Below, one piece after another: positions 5,945 to 12,321 of a stretch of 21,264 nucleotides of DNA. Source of the DNA: a virus. A program made the translations under genes and the position numbers. Numbering within the stretch: the stretch's first letter is position 1; every line of letters begins with the position of its first letter. The stretch covers positions 1-21,264 of the IMG/VR virus record IMGVR_UViG_3300021964_000668; one strand, given 5' to 3'. The notes below the pieces were generated by a model. The model searched no databases and was not told the origin of the DNA. It worked only from the letters and a program-made list of their open reading frames with translations.

Positions 5945-7203
5945 GATTCAGTGAAATAAAAAAATATAAGACAGGCCCAGCTGGTCAACTTAACGGTCAA
6001 GACGCCTTTAGGAAAAAAAGTAAACCTGGCGGCAACGAAACACCGCATCCGGCTAGAGGTAAACTTGTAGGCGAAAGTCTACTTAAAGAAGCAGAAGCAA
6101 GAATACAACACCTAGAAGACGTTATCTTTTGGGAAGGTAGTAAAGGTGCTATGCGAGCTTTGCAAGCACTTCGTAGTATGGAACAGGAGGGTCACAAAGA
6201 TGTCACAATCAAATGGGATGGATCTCCCGCACTCATTTTTGGTCGCAATGCAGATGGAGAGTTTATCCTCTCTGACAAAGGCGGATTCAACAAAAGCACA
6301 CCCGAAAGAGCCAAGAGTGCAGATGAAATTAAAAACTTCATGCTCAACCGTGGAGGTGGAGCGAAGCGAGATGATCCGGAGCGTATAGCATTTGCTAATA
6401 ATATGGCAAGCATTTTTCCTTTATTTGAAAAAGCTGTACCGGAAGATTTCAGAGGATACTTTAAAGGCGACCTACTTTATTATACAACACCGCCAGTAAA
6501 AGATGGCGACTTTGTATTCAAACCAAATCCAACAGGAGTTACCTACGCAATTAACACAAAGTCAGATCTAGGAAAAAGGATAAGCAAAAGTAAGACGGGT
6601 ATTGTTATACATAGAATAGTTGACGAAGAAGGTAATGAAGGCCCGTTAAAAGACTTTGATATTTTCCAAGGCAATGCTGTATTAGTAGTACCGCCTGTTA
6701 CAGCACTAGGACCTGTTGAAGTTGATAATGAACAACTTAATTCTTTAGAAACTGTTATTAAGAAAAATGCTAAAGGTATAGATGAATTGTTAAATGAACC
6801 TGCACTTAGAGCAAATCAAATGACAGACTTTCCTAAATTATTATATGCGTATATTAATAGCAAGGTTGACACTGGCTTAACTAATTTAGGCGGCGACTTT
6901 GCTCAATGGTTGCAAACAGCAAAAATAAGTGAAAAGAAAAAAGCAAAGGTATTAGAATATATAAAGATGCACATGAGTGCATTTAAAAGTTTATGGACAA
7001 CTGTATCAACTTTACAAAGAGTGAAGGATGATATAATTGCAAAACTTGACGCACAAGATCAAGGCATCAAACAAAGCATGGGTGGGCAAAAAGGTGGCGA
7101 AGGCTATGTAATGGCACACCCAGGCGGTGATTTGAAATTAGTGCCGCGAGCAACATTTACTGCGGGATCTAGAGCCGCAAGACAACAAGGTAAGGAGAAC
7201 TAG
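5941..7203 (+). CDS. Ligase-like covalent nucleotidyltransferase candidate, 420 aa
   Basis: Residues 90-102 read IKWDGSPALIFGR. K91-x-D-G resembles motif I of the ATP/GTP-dependent ligase and capping-enzyme superfamily, where the lysine is adenylated, and Arg102 could be the trailing conserved arginine. Further candidates in order are YFKGDLLYY (173-181, motif III-like with Asp for Glu), FVFKPNPTGV (191-200) and TGIVIHRI (219-226, motif IV-like). From memory it resembles an uncharacterised family common in T4-like marine phages (DUF6267). The C-terminal 150 residues are helical and charged, ending Gly/Arg-rich. It overlaps the upstream gene by 4 bases. The active-site reading is tentative. 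Confidence 0.6.
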   Translation: MRFSEIKKYKTGPAGQLNGQDAFRKKSKPGGNETPHPARGKLVGESLLKEAEARIQHLEDVIFWEGSKGAMRALQALRSMEQEGHKDVTIKWDGSPALIFGRNADGEFILSDKGGFNKSTPERAKSADEIKNFMLNRGGGAKRDDPERIAFANNMASIFPLFEKAVPEDFRGYFKGDLLYYTTPPVKDGDFVFKPNPTGVTYAINTKSDLGKRISKSKTGIVIHRIVDEEGNEGPLKDFDIFQGNAVLVVPPVTALGPVEVDNEQLNSLETVIKKNAKGIDELLNEPALRANQMTDFPKLLYAYINSKVDTGLTNLGGDFAQWLQTAKISEKKKAKVLEYIKMHMSAFKSLWTTVSTLQRVKDDIIAKLDAQDQGIKQSMGGQKGGEGYVMAHPGGDLKLVPRATFTAGSRAARQQGKEN

Positions 7204-7204
7204 A

Positions 7205-7606
7205 ATGAAAATGAAAGATATTAAAGAAGCCTTTGGCGACCCGGATTATGGTTTAAAGGGACATGGTGCTGAATTAGACATCGATGATAAAGATATGGAT
7301 GACAAAGCAACAACAGCTATGGCTGTCAGGTTGTTACGAGCAACAGACTATGATGATGGTGATACTATTACCACTGATGACGGCAAAAAATTTAAAGTAA
7401 GCAAAGCCAGAGCTACAGCTATAAGAGGTGTAATTGGCCCAGGTAGTCCTTTAAAAAGTAATGACAAAGGAAGACTTGATAATATGCTAAAGAAGTCAAG
7501 TAATTTTGAAAAAGTTATGAAAGGTAAGTCTAAGGAAGAAGTAGAGAAAATCCTAGGTGCAATGCTGGGAGCAGTGGATATGGCAGAACCGAGCAAATAT
7601 CTATAA
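7205..7606 (+). CDS. Hypothetical protein, 133 aa, operon member
   Basis: Start ATG 7205 lies one base after the preceding stop, with AAGGAG about 6 bases upstream. The protein begins MKMKDIKEAFGD, matching the short N-terminal pattern of several neighbours. An Asp-rich segment (LDIDDKDMDDKA) follows, then a mixed domain with DDGDTITTDDGKKFKVS and a C-terminal helical part. The DDG-KKF-VS run suggests a small beta-hairpin domain. There are no catalytic motifs or membrane segments. It overlaps the next start by one base (TAATG). Function unknown; a small virion or assembly protein is possible. Confidence 0.7.
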   Translation: MKMKDIKEAFGDPDYGLKGHGAELDIDDKDMDDKATTAMAVRLLRATDYDDGDTITTDDGKKFKVSKARATAIRGVIGPGSPLKSNDKGRLDNMLKKSSNFEKVMKGKSKEEVEKILGAMLGAVDMAEPSKYL

Positions 7607-8472
7607 TGAACTTTATTCAAGAATTACACGAAGCAAGATTAACACGTAACGAAAACAATGTTAGGACATTGACCTACACAGATTGTTGTGAACGCCTGTA
7701 TCTTAGTTTAATGATTCTTGAATTATTAAGAAAATTTCCAAAATATAGCATGGCAGCAAGAGCCTATGCAAAAAATACTACAAGTGATGGACTTTACCGT
7801 TATTACAAAATAAGTGGCACAGACTTATATAATTTCATTTATTTTGTAAATGGTGACGAGTCAGCTATTGGAAGATTAAAAGATCCAGGAGCGGCTCAGA
7901 GGCTGAGAGACAAAACATCCTTACCATTAATGTCTCTCAACAGTTATTTAAAATCTATAGCTAACGGCCAATCTATTCGTAAACCTAGTGAAATGTTTAT
8001 TAGGATAGAATCAAATTTAGGTATAACAAACAGTACCTACAAAGAAATACGTAGAAGTATTACAAATTTTGACTCAATAGGCATAGAAGGAAGAAAAACG
8101 GCTGTTACAAAATTGTTGTTTGCCACAAGAGCTAAGTTAAGAAGCAGTGACCTAATTGATGATTTAGAAAAACTCGCAAGCCAAAAAGACTTAGAAAGCG
8201 GTACAGTAACTGACCAAGAACCTACAGTAAGTTTGCCTGATATTACAACAGACGGAAAAGATCTAAGTCTGTATAGATATCTTGTAGGGGTCGAAAATCT
8301 GATGATGACAAAACGTTTTCTAGATCAAGCAAAACAGGGCAAAAGTGTAAGTGGTAATATGGTGCAAGGATATATGCCTGCTATAAAAATGCTTGATGAT
8401 ATAGTCAAAGCTGGCCCTGGCTATGTACAAATGCTAAGAGCATTACATAATAGAGCCAAAAAGGGCCGTTAA
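7606..8472 (+). CDS. Hypothetical protein, 288 aa, last gene of the operon
   Basis: The ATG at 7606 overlaps the previous stop (TAATG). The N-terminus MNFIQELHEARLT closely resembles the capsid-targeting peptide of T4 internal proteins (MKTYQEFIAEAR type), with a potential cleavage point after LHE. The rest is mainly helical and basic, with Tyr-rich stretches (DGLYRYYKISGTDLYNFIYFVNGDE), and has no membrane segment or recognisable catalytic motif. It could be a head-packaged protein processed by the prohead protease. That is inference from the N-terminus alone. Confidence 0.7.
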   Translation: MNFIQELHEARLTRNENNVRTLTYTDCCERLYLSLMILELLRKFPKYSMAARAYAKNTTSDGLYRYYKISGTDLYNFIYFVNGDESAIGRLKDPGAAQRLRDKTSLPLMSLNSYLKSIANGQSIRKPSEMFIRIESNLGITNSTYKEIRRSITNFDSIGIEGRKTAVTKLLFATRAKLRSSDLIDDLEKLASQKDLESGTVTDQEPTVSLPDITTDGKDLSLYRYLVGVENLMMTKRFLDQAKQGKSVSGNMVQGYMPAIKMLDDIVKAGPGYVQMLRALHNRAKKGR

Positions 8473-8495
8473 ACCATATATTTTCCTAAAGAGAC

Positions 8496-8501
8496 TAAAT
8501 A
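8496..8501 (+). promoter_or_regulatory. Late promoter motif ACTAAATA before the 8557 gene
   Basis: TAAATA at 8496-8501 would start transcription near 8507. The transcript would then carry a small 5' hairpin, TTCAC (8513-8517) with GTGAA (8523-8527), before a good Shine-Dalgarno (AGGAGA) and ATG 8557. A 5' hairpin plus a strong terminator suggests a stable, abundant mRNA. Confidence 0.52.
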
Positions 8502-8556
8502 ATAATAACAAGTTCACAGAGAGTGAATTTGCCATTAGAGAAATAGGAGAAATAAA

Positions 8557-8904
8557 ATGGCAGGACCAGGATTTGGCGCTATTGCAGGCGTCGACAATTA
8601 TAACGTAACATCCGGCAACGGTTTAGGTGGAGTAACACACATTGTAGAAGTTGGTGTTGGCGGTGGAGCAATTTCACAAGCACAACTAGAAGGTATCGTA
8701 AACGGTATCACTACAGGAGCTTCACTTGTAAATTCAAATGCACAAAGTGATGCATTCACAGTAGCCGCTATTGGACCTTTCACAGCCGGCGTAACTACAG
8801 CCGCGAAGATGGCCCTACAAGGTACAGGTACACCTAATACAGCAGACGCTGGCGAGTATTTTGCTGCCGCAACTGTTGCTATTGATGTAACATTTACTGA
8901 CTAA
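8557..8904 (+). CDS. Small Gly/Ala-rich protein, 115 aa, likely abundant virion protein
   Basis: It has its own late promoter, a 5' hairpin, a strong Shine-Dalgarno (AGGAGA) and a strong terminator, so it is a single-gene, highly expressed unit. The protein is low in charge and rich in Gly, Ala, Thr and Val (MAGPGFGAIAGVDNYNVTSG...). It has alternating beta-prone segments, almost no Lys or Arg, and a beta-like end (VAIDVTFTD). There is no signal peptide or transmembrane helix. This composition fits a decoration or other structural protein. I do not recognise the family. Confidence 0.74.
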   Translation: MAGPGFGAIAGVDNYNVTSGNGLGGVTHIVEVGVGGGAISQAQLEGIVNGITTGASLVNSNAQSDAFTVAAIGPFTAGVTTAAKMALQGTGTPNTADAGEYFAAATVAIDVTFTD

Positions 8905-8926
8905 TCCTAACTACCTTAGGAACCAA

Positions 8927-8957
8927 AGCGCCACTTTTGTTAGTGGCGCTTTTTTTT
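8927..8957 (+). terminator. Strong intrinsic terminator
   Basis: AGCGCCACT (8927-8935) pairs perfectly with AGTGGCGCT (8942-8950) around a 6-base loop, followed by eight T (8950-8957). A weaker hairpin, CCTAA/TTAGG, precedes it at about 8906-8920. The next late promoter begins only six bases after the T-run. Confidence 0.92.
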
Positions 8958-8962
8958 GGCCG

Positions 8963-8968
8963 TAAATA
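8963..8968 (+). promoter_or_regulatory. Late promoter motif GTAAATA, apparently leaderless
   Basis: TAAATA ends at 8968, so by T4 geometry +1 falls on 8974, the A of the ATG. No Shine-Dalgarno exists between motif and ATG. The upstream terminator makes an independent promoter here necessary. Confidence 0.55.
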
Positions 8969-8973
8969 GTATC

Positions 8974-9342
8974 ATGCAAGTTATCATTGAAACTGTTGTT
9001 GATGTCACAGAAACAAAAGCTCGTCGAGGCGATGATAAATTTCTAGTTGATCAACAAAACAATTATAATACTCTGATACAAACTATTGGCTTACGAGTTA
9101 ACCCTAGTCCAATATCTTGCGAAACAAATCAATCTGATCACAAAATTTTTGGAAAAAACAAAGTTTGGAAAGTTATTGTTGATTTTGAATATCAACAAGG
9201 ATTAACAAAAGATATGCTAGTTGAAGATTTTCATTTAGTGCCATTTATAAGTAATTTAGAAGAAACCTTTAATGTTACCAAACCAGTTTTCATTACAAAA
9301 GGTAAAGATACTAATATTATTTTCAAGGTAGATGATAAATAA
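8974..9342 (+). CDS. Hypothetical protein, 122 aa, start placed at ATG 8974
   Basis: I choose ATG 8974 over an upstream TTG at 8956, because the TTG lies in the T-run of the terminator and before the late promoter, so it would not be on the mRNA. The protein starts MQVIIETVVDVTETKARRGD and is a mixed alpha/beta, moderately acidic domain with several beta-prone stretches (WKVIVDFEY, NIIFKVDDK). It has no membrane segment or catalytic motif. Translation would be from a leaderless mRNA. Function unknown. Confidence 0.65.
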   Translation: MQVIIETVVDVTETKARRGDDKFLVDQQNNYNTLIQTIGLRVNPSPISCETNQSDHKIFGKNKVWKVIVDFEYQQGLTKDMLVEDFHLVPFISNLEETFNVTKPVFITKGKDTNIIFKVDDK

Positions 9343-9430
9343 CTTTGTATAAGGCAAAAAAAGGCATCCATTCATTAGGCCAACTAAGAGTTTACTAATT
9401 GCCCAAGGGTAAGGGTACAATGGAGTTAAG

Positions 9431-9670
9431 ATGGCACAGCCAACAGATCTTGAAAAAGAAAATTTAGAAGCACACGTAGACTTATGTGCCCAGCGATATG
9501 AAGTCTTAGAAGGTCGCCTCACCAAAATCGAAGAAAAAGTAGAACATATTCACAATGATATTGTTCATGGTAACAAGTCAATGATAAAAGTTATTATAGG
9601 TGCCACCGGAACAATCGTAGCAGGACTACTTTCAACTATAGTAGTACTCCTACTAAATTTTTCAAATTAA
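9431..9670 (+). CDS. Small tail-anchored membrane protein, 79 aa (XhlA-like layout)
   Basis: Residues 5-45 form a charged helix with coiled-coil character (LEGRLTKIEEKVEHIHNDI). Residues 52-77 are one hydrophobic helix (IKVIIGATGTIVAGLLSTIVVLLL) at the C-terminus. This layout matches haemolysin XhlA-type and similar phage proteins involved in lysis or membrane association, though the sequence match is only by pattern. Start ATG 9431 has GGAG about 7 bases upstream. It is preceded by 88 non-coding bases in which I see no clear promoter. A lysis role is inference. Confidence 0.65.
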   Translation: MAQPTDLEKENLEAHVDLCAQRYEVLEGRLTKIEEKVEHIHNDIVHGNKSMIKVIIGATGTIVAGLLSTIVVLLLNFSN

Positions 9671-9681
9671 ATTTTCCAACA

Positions 9682-9687
9682 TAAATA
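9682..9687 (+). promoter_or_regulatory. Late promoter motif ATAAATA, apparently leaderless
   Basis: CATAAATA ends four bases before the ATG at 9692, so predicted +1 is within one base of the start codon. There is no Shine-Dalgarno. This is the third example of this arrangement in the window. Confidence 0.5.
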
Positions 9688-9691
9688 CATT

Positions 9692-9988
9692 ATGCTGTTA
9701 AGAGAACTTACATCCACGATTGATGAAAGACAAATATGGGCCCGATCCGGGAAGAAGGTTGTACGCAAATATAGATGTACATCTGGATCTAGGAAAGGAC
9801 GTATTGTTGCGAAAATGGCTCAGTGTTTTGCAGCTCCTGATGTCAAAAAACGTTTTGCCCTTAAACGTCTTAAAGCACGTCTAGGGGGAAGAATGGCTCG
9901 AAAGGCAAAGAAGACTAAACGGGTGAATCCAGCAAGCCGTAGAGTTCAAGCTCTTAACCGTAAACCTAAAGTGGCTAAAAGAAGATGA
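9692..9988 (+). CDS. Very basic protein A of a tandem pair, 98 aa
   Basis: The protein is extremely rich in Lys and Arg, with few acidic residues beyond the N-terminus. It starts MLLRELTSTIDERQIW. A core VRKYRCTSGSRKGRIVAK with Cys29 and Cys45 follows, then a basic tail (ARKAKKTKRVNPASRRVQALNRK). The next gene is a paralogue with the same order of motifs. The charge suggests nucleic-acid binding, and the N-terminus fits a cleavable capsid-targeting peptide, so a DNA-associated head protein is plausible. The two cysteines could bind metal or be structural. The end overlaps the next start by 4 bases (ATGA). Confidence 0.72.
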   Translation: MLLRELTSTIDERQIWARSGKKVVRKYRCTSGSRKGRIVAKMAQCFAAPDVKKRFALKRLKARLGGRMARKAKKTKRVNPASRRVQALNRKPKVAKRR

Positions 9989-10284
9989 TTCTACGTGAAC
10001 TATTTACAGAAGGTGTTACACAGATATGGAGTAGAGCAGGCTCTAAGAATGTGAGAAAATACCGTTGTACTTCAGGCACAAGAAAAGGTAGAATTGTTGC
10101 TAAACCTAGCACCTGCACAGCACCAAAAAATATGAAGCAAGCTGTGTCATTAAAAAGAACAAAAGCTCGTAAAGGTAGTATAATTAAAATTAAGACTACA
10201 CGTACTAAGAGAGCAAATCCAGCTAGTCGTAGACTTGTTAAGCTCAACAGAAGAAAATATTCTGGTAGGAGAAAAAGCAAATGA
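9985..10284 (+). CDS. Very basic protein B, paralogue of the preceding gene, 99 aa
   Basis: It shares with its neighbour the start ILREL, QIW-R-G, VRKYRCTSG-RKGRIVAK, a second Cys (Cys28 and Cys44 here), LKR-KAR, TKR-NPASRR and LNR. Between these blocks the two differ strongly, so the duplication is old and both copies appear maintained. The tail ends GRRKSK. Highly basic small proteins of this kind usually bind DNA or RNA. It overlaps both neighbours by 4 bases, so the three genes 9692-10892 are probably co-translated. Confidence 0.72.
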   Translation: MILRELFTEGVTQIWSRAGSKNVRKYRCTSGTRKGRIVAKPSTCTAPKNMKQAVSLKRTKARKGSIIKIKTTRTKRANPASRRLVKLNRRKYSGRRKSK

Positions 10285-10892
10285 GATTTGATGAATTCAA
10301 AGAAGATGCTGTTCAAAACCTAGCAGAGCGAAAAAATTTAACAGAACAACAACTAGACGAAATTTTGCCAGTCGTTATGGGTATTGCTAGGGCTGCAGGC
10401 GGTGTAACTAGAGCATTAGGCGCCGTAGGAAGAGTTGCTACCGGTGCAGCAAGAGCAGTAGGCGGTGCTGCTAGAGCAGTAGGTGGCGCGGCGAAATCAG
10501 TAGGCGGAGCTGCAAGGTCTGCAGGAGCGGCTGCTCAAAAAGGTGTACAAGGCACTGCAAGAGGAATGAGGAAAGTACACAAAGGTGCTGAAAACGTAGG
10601 TAATTTTGTTTACCAAAACACTCCAGACAGATTAAAGAAAAAAGCAACAGACTATGCAGTAAGTGCTGCGGAAAAAAAGCTAGGAAAAGCAAAAACGCAG
10701 ATGCTTAAGAAAGCAATCAAACCAGGAAGCCAAATAGAGCTACCAACTGATCAAAAAAATCAACAAAAAAAAGCACGGTTTAAAGTCGGAAGTGTAAAGG
10801 GCAATAAAGTAACTGTGCAAAACCCTCAGCGTAAGCCAGGGGAACCAGAAGCGTTTACATTTGACATAAATGATCTAGAGGATCATGTCTAA
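10281..10892 (+). CDS. Ala/Gly heptad-repeat basic protein, 203 aa
   Basis: After an N-terminus MRFDEFKEDAVQNLAERKNL there is a region of four near-identical heptads of the form GAARAVG (residues 55-82), each with one basic residue. A basic helical segment (KKKATDYAVSAAEKKLGKAK) and a C-terminal small domain with beta-like FKVGSVKGNKVTVQNP follow. The repeat resembles histone H1-like or glycine-zipper segments: it could bind DNA or insert in membranes. Late context and the N-terminal FKE/LAE sites favour a packaged head protein. Function not established. Confidence 0.7.
   Translation: MRFDEFKEDAVQNLAERKNLTEQQLDEILPVVMGIARAAGGVTRALGAVGRVATGAARAVGGAARAVGGAAKSVGGAARSAGAAAQKGVQGTARGMRKVHKGAENVGNFVYQNTPDRLKKKATDYAVSAAEKKLGKAKTQMLKKAIKPGSQIELPTDQKNQQKKARFKVGSVKGNKVTVQNPQRKPGEPEAFTFDINDLEDHV
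10443..10526 (+). repeat. Four tandem 21-base coding repeats (GAARAVG heptads)
   Basis: Four in-frame units encode GAARAVG, GAARAVG, GAAKSVG and GAARSAG. The DNA differs at synonymous positions between units, so the repeat is kept at protein level rather than being a recent DNA duplication. Confidence 0.8.
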
Positions 10893-11107
10893 TGAAGATG
10901 AATGATATATTAGAAAATTTTGTTATATATACCTCTAATGAAGAAAAAGAGTTGTTAGATACAATAGATGGTATAAGAGAATTACAAAGTTTTGGGGAAA
11001 GAGAAAGAGTCATAATTGAATCTCTTATTCGCAAAAGTTTAGTAAGTAAAATACAAAAAAATGGTTCTACCTTGGTAATGCGCAATGAAACACAAACAAC
11101 TAGCTAA
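10892..11107 (+). CDS. Hypothetical protein, 71 aa
   Basis: The ATG at 10892 overlaps the previous stop (TAATG). The protein begins MKMNDILENFV, again the shared N-terminal pattern, and is a small charged helical protein (TSNEEKELLDTIDGIREL..., ESLIRKSLVSKI). It overlaps the next frame by 23 bases. Its winged-helix-like size and charge could suit a regulator, but no DNA-binding motif is clear. Function unknown. Confidence 0.65.
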   Translation: MKMNDILENFVIYTSNEEKELLDTIDGIRELQSFGERERVIIESLIRKSLVSKIQKNGSTLVMRNETQTTS

Positions 11108-11504
11108 AGATTTAGATGAAATTCTTAACCGTGTGATAGATCATACTGTGTTTCCTTATGTCAAGGGCAACAGTATTAGGATAAAGCAATACGCGGTTAG
11201 GAAAAGCAAAGTTGGATATTTGATATATGATTGTAAATCAAATGCGCAAGTGCAAAAAACATTTAGTAAAGCGGCCGCATTAGCTTTGGCGAAAACAAAA
11301 GCCCAGGGATATAACTACGAAAAAAATATTATGGATTGGGACAGCGTGATTGAAAAATACTTTAACGATGCTTTATTCTATAACCACACAATGAAAGTGT
11401 CTAAAGATAACTTCAAACGTGAAATTGCAGAAACACGATATGATATTGCAAAGACTACAGTTATAGATTATAAATCAAAGTTAGAAAAAATTATTTACAG
11501 CTAG
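11085..11504 (+). CDS. Hypothetical protein, 139 aa
   Basis: The frame starts at ATG 11085 inside the preceding gene. The protein is basic, with an N-terminal helix (MKHKQLAKDLDEILNRVIDH), a beta-like part (SIRIKQYAVRKSKVGYLIYDCKSN), then helices rich in Lys and Ala (KAAALALAKTKAQG). The YAVR-KVGYLIYD-K-FSKAAALALAK arrangement looks like a small fold used by phage accessory proteins, but I cannot assign it. The last gene before a new late promoter. Confidence 0.7.
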   Translation: MKHKQLAKDLDEILNRVIDHTVFPYVKGNSIRIKQYAVRKSKVGYLIYDCKSNAQVQKTFSKAAALALAKTKAQGYNYEKNIMDWDSVIEKYFNDALFYNHTMKVSKDNFKREIAETRYDIAKTTVIDYKSKLEKIIYS

Positions 11505-11511
11505 TATTTGA

Positions 11512-11517
11512 TAAATA
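11512..11517 (+). promoter_or_regulatory. Late promoter motif GATAAATA before the 11548 gene
   Basis: TAAATA at 11512-11517 (within TGATAAATAAATATAA) precedes a Shine-Dalgarno-like GGGAAGAG and ATG 11548. The predicted leader is about 25 bases. Confidence 0.55.
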
Positions 11518-11547
11518 AATATAACAAATAGTTTGGGAAGAGTAACA

Positions 11548-12321
11548 ATGAACATTAGAGAAATTGGAAAACCATTAAATTCAACTATGATTAATGAAAA
11601 CATCGCTAAGAAATTTGGTGAAAAAATTAATCTAGATAAATTTACTATTGAGCAATTAGAAGATGCACGTAATAAAGTGCGTACAAAACTAAGCCAATAC
11701 GAAACTAACGAAAGTTTTGATAAAGTCTTTAAAGATGATTCTTATCAAAAAAACAAAATGTTCTTAGAACTTCTAAATACAGCAATTGAAGAACGTGCTG
11801 AATCCCAAACTGGTTCCGTTGTAAAAGAAGGTGCTGAAGACACTGCAGAATTAGTAATGGCGGCAAAAGATATGGTCGACCGTATTACAAGTTGGATGGA
11901 AGACACAGCAGAAATGCAAACAGAATCAATGCTAGAACTAGCAGATGCTATCCGAGACGAAATGGGTACCGAACAAAGCGAATCTTTTGTAGCTGCAGTC
12001 AAACCTGCCCTAGAGCAATTATACGGAACATTAGAAACAACTCGTGAAAGCCTTACAGCAGGTGTTGGTATGTTGACCGGTGAAGGTGAGCCTATGGACA
12101 CAATGGGTGCTGACGACGAAATGGACATGGAGCCAACTGTAGACGCTGAAGATGACATTGATGCAGGCGACGATATGGATACTGTTGATGTAGACGGCGA
12201 CGATGAGTTTGCTGGTGCAGAAACAGCCGCAGGTGGTGAAGAAGAAGCAGGCCGTGCAAAACGTGAAAGTATTGAGCGTAGCAGAGGCATTGCTAAATTA
12301 TTAGCTTCAAAAAAAAAATAA
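11548..12321 (+). CDS. Acidic helical protein, 257 aa, prohead-core/scaffold-like
   Basis: I choose ATG 11548 (Shine-Dalgarno GGGAAGAG) over an in-frame TTG at 11533. The N-terminal half is helical and ordered (FTIEQLEDARNKVRTKLSQYE; KNKMFLELLNTAIEER). A middle part reads DMVDRITSWMEDTAEMQTESMLELADAIRDEMG. Residues about 185-235 form a low-complexity acidic Asp/Glu/Met tail, followed by a basic end (RSRGIAKLLASKKK). The helical-plus-acidic layout suits a capsid core or scaffold protein, and it resembles, from memory, virion proteins of T4-like marine phages. The gene ends at a run of ten A with an open -1 frame behind it. Confidence 0.7.
   Translation: MNIREIGKPLNSTMINENIAKKFGEKINLDKFTIEQLEDARNKVRTKLSQYETNESFDKVFKDDSYQKNKMFLELLNTAIEERAESQTGSVVKEGAEDTAELVMAAKDMVDRITSWMEDTAEMQTESMLELADAIRDEMGTEQSESFVAAVKPALEQLYGTLETTRESLTAGVGMLTGEGEPMDTMGADDEMDMEPTVDAEDDIDAGDDMDTVDVDGDDEFAGAETAAGGEEEAGRAKRESIERSRGIAKLLASKKK
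12309..12318 (+). other. A10 slippery run at the end of the 11548 gene (candidate frameshift site)
   Basis: Ten A (12309-12318) encode the final KKK before TAA (12319-12321). A -1 slip on AAA-AAA would continue as ATA-AAT-GAA and remain open for 98 codons to 12614. A hairpin GGTTCT (12347-12352) with AGAACC (12362-12367) lies about 28 bases downstream. No close Shine-Dalgarno-like enhancer precedes it. Transcriptional slippage on A10 would give the same product. Confidence 0.45.

Noticed and set aside
8956-8973. TTG start giving a 128-aa form of the 8974 gene
   Set aside because: The TTG lies in the terminator T-run and upstream of the late promoter, so it would not be transcribed with the gene.
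9336-9341. TAAATA overlapping the stop of the 8974 gene as a promoter for the 9431 gene
   Set aside because: It lies about 90 bases before the ATG and the motif falls mostly inside coding sequence; too weak to call.
11745-12290. 181-codon minus-strand open frame opposite the acidic 11548 gene
   Set aside because: Its Ser/Ala/Pro-rich translation is the expected antisense shadow of GAT/GAA/GCA-rich acidic coding sequence; no ribosome-binding site, and the plus-strand gene is convincing.
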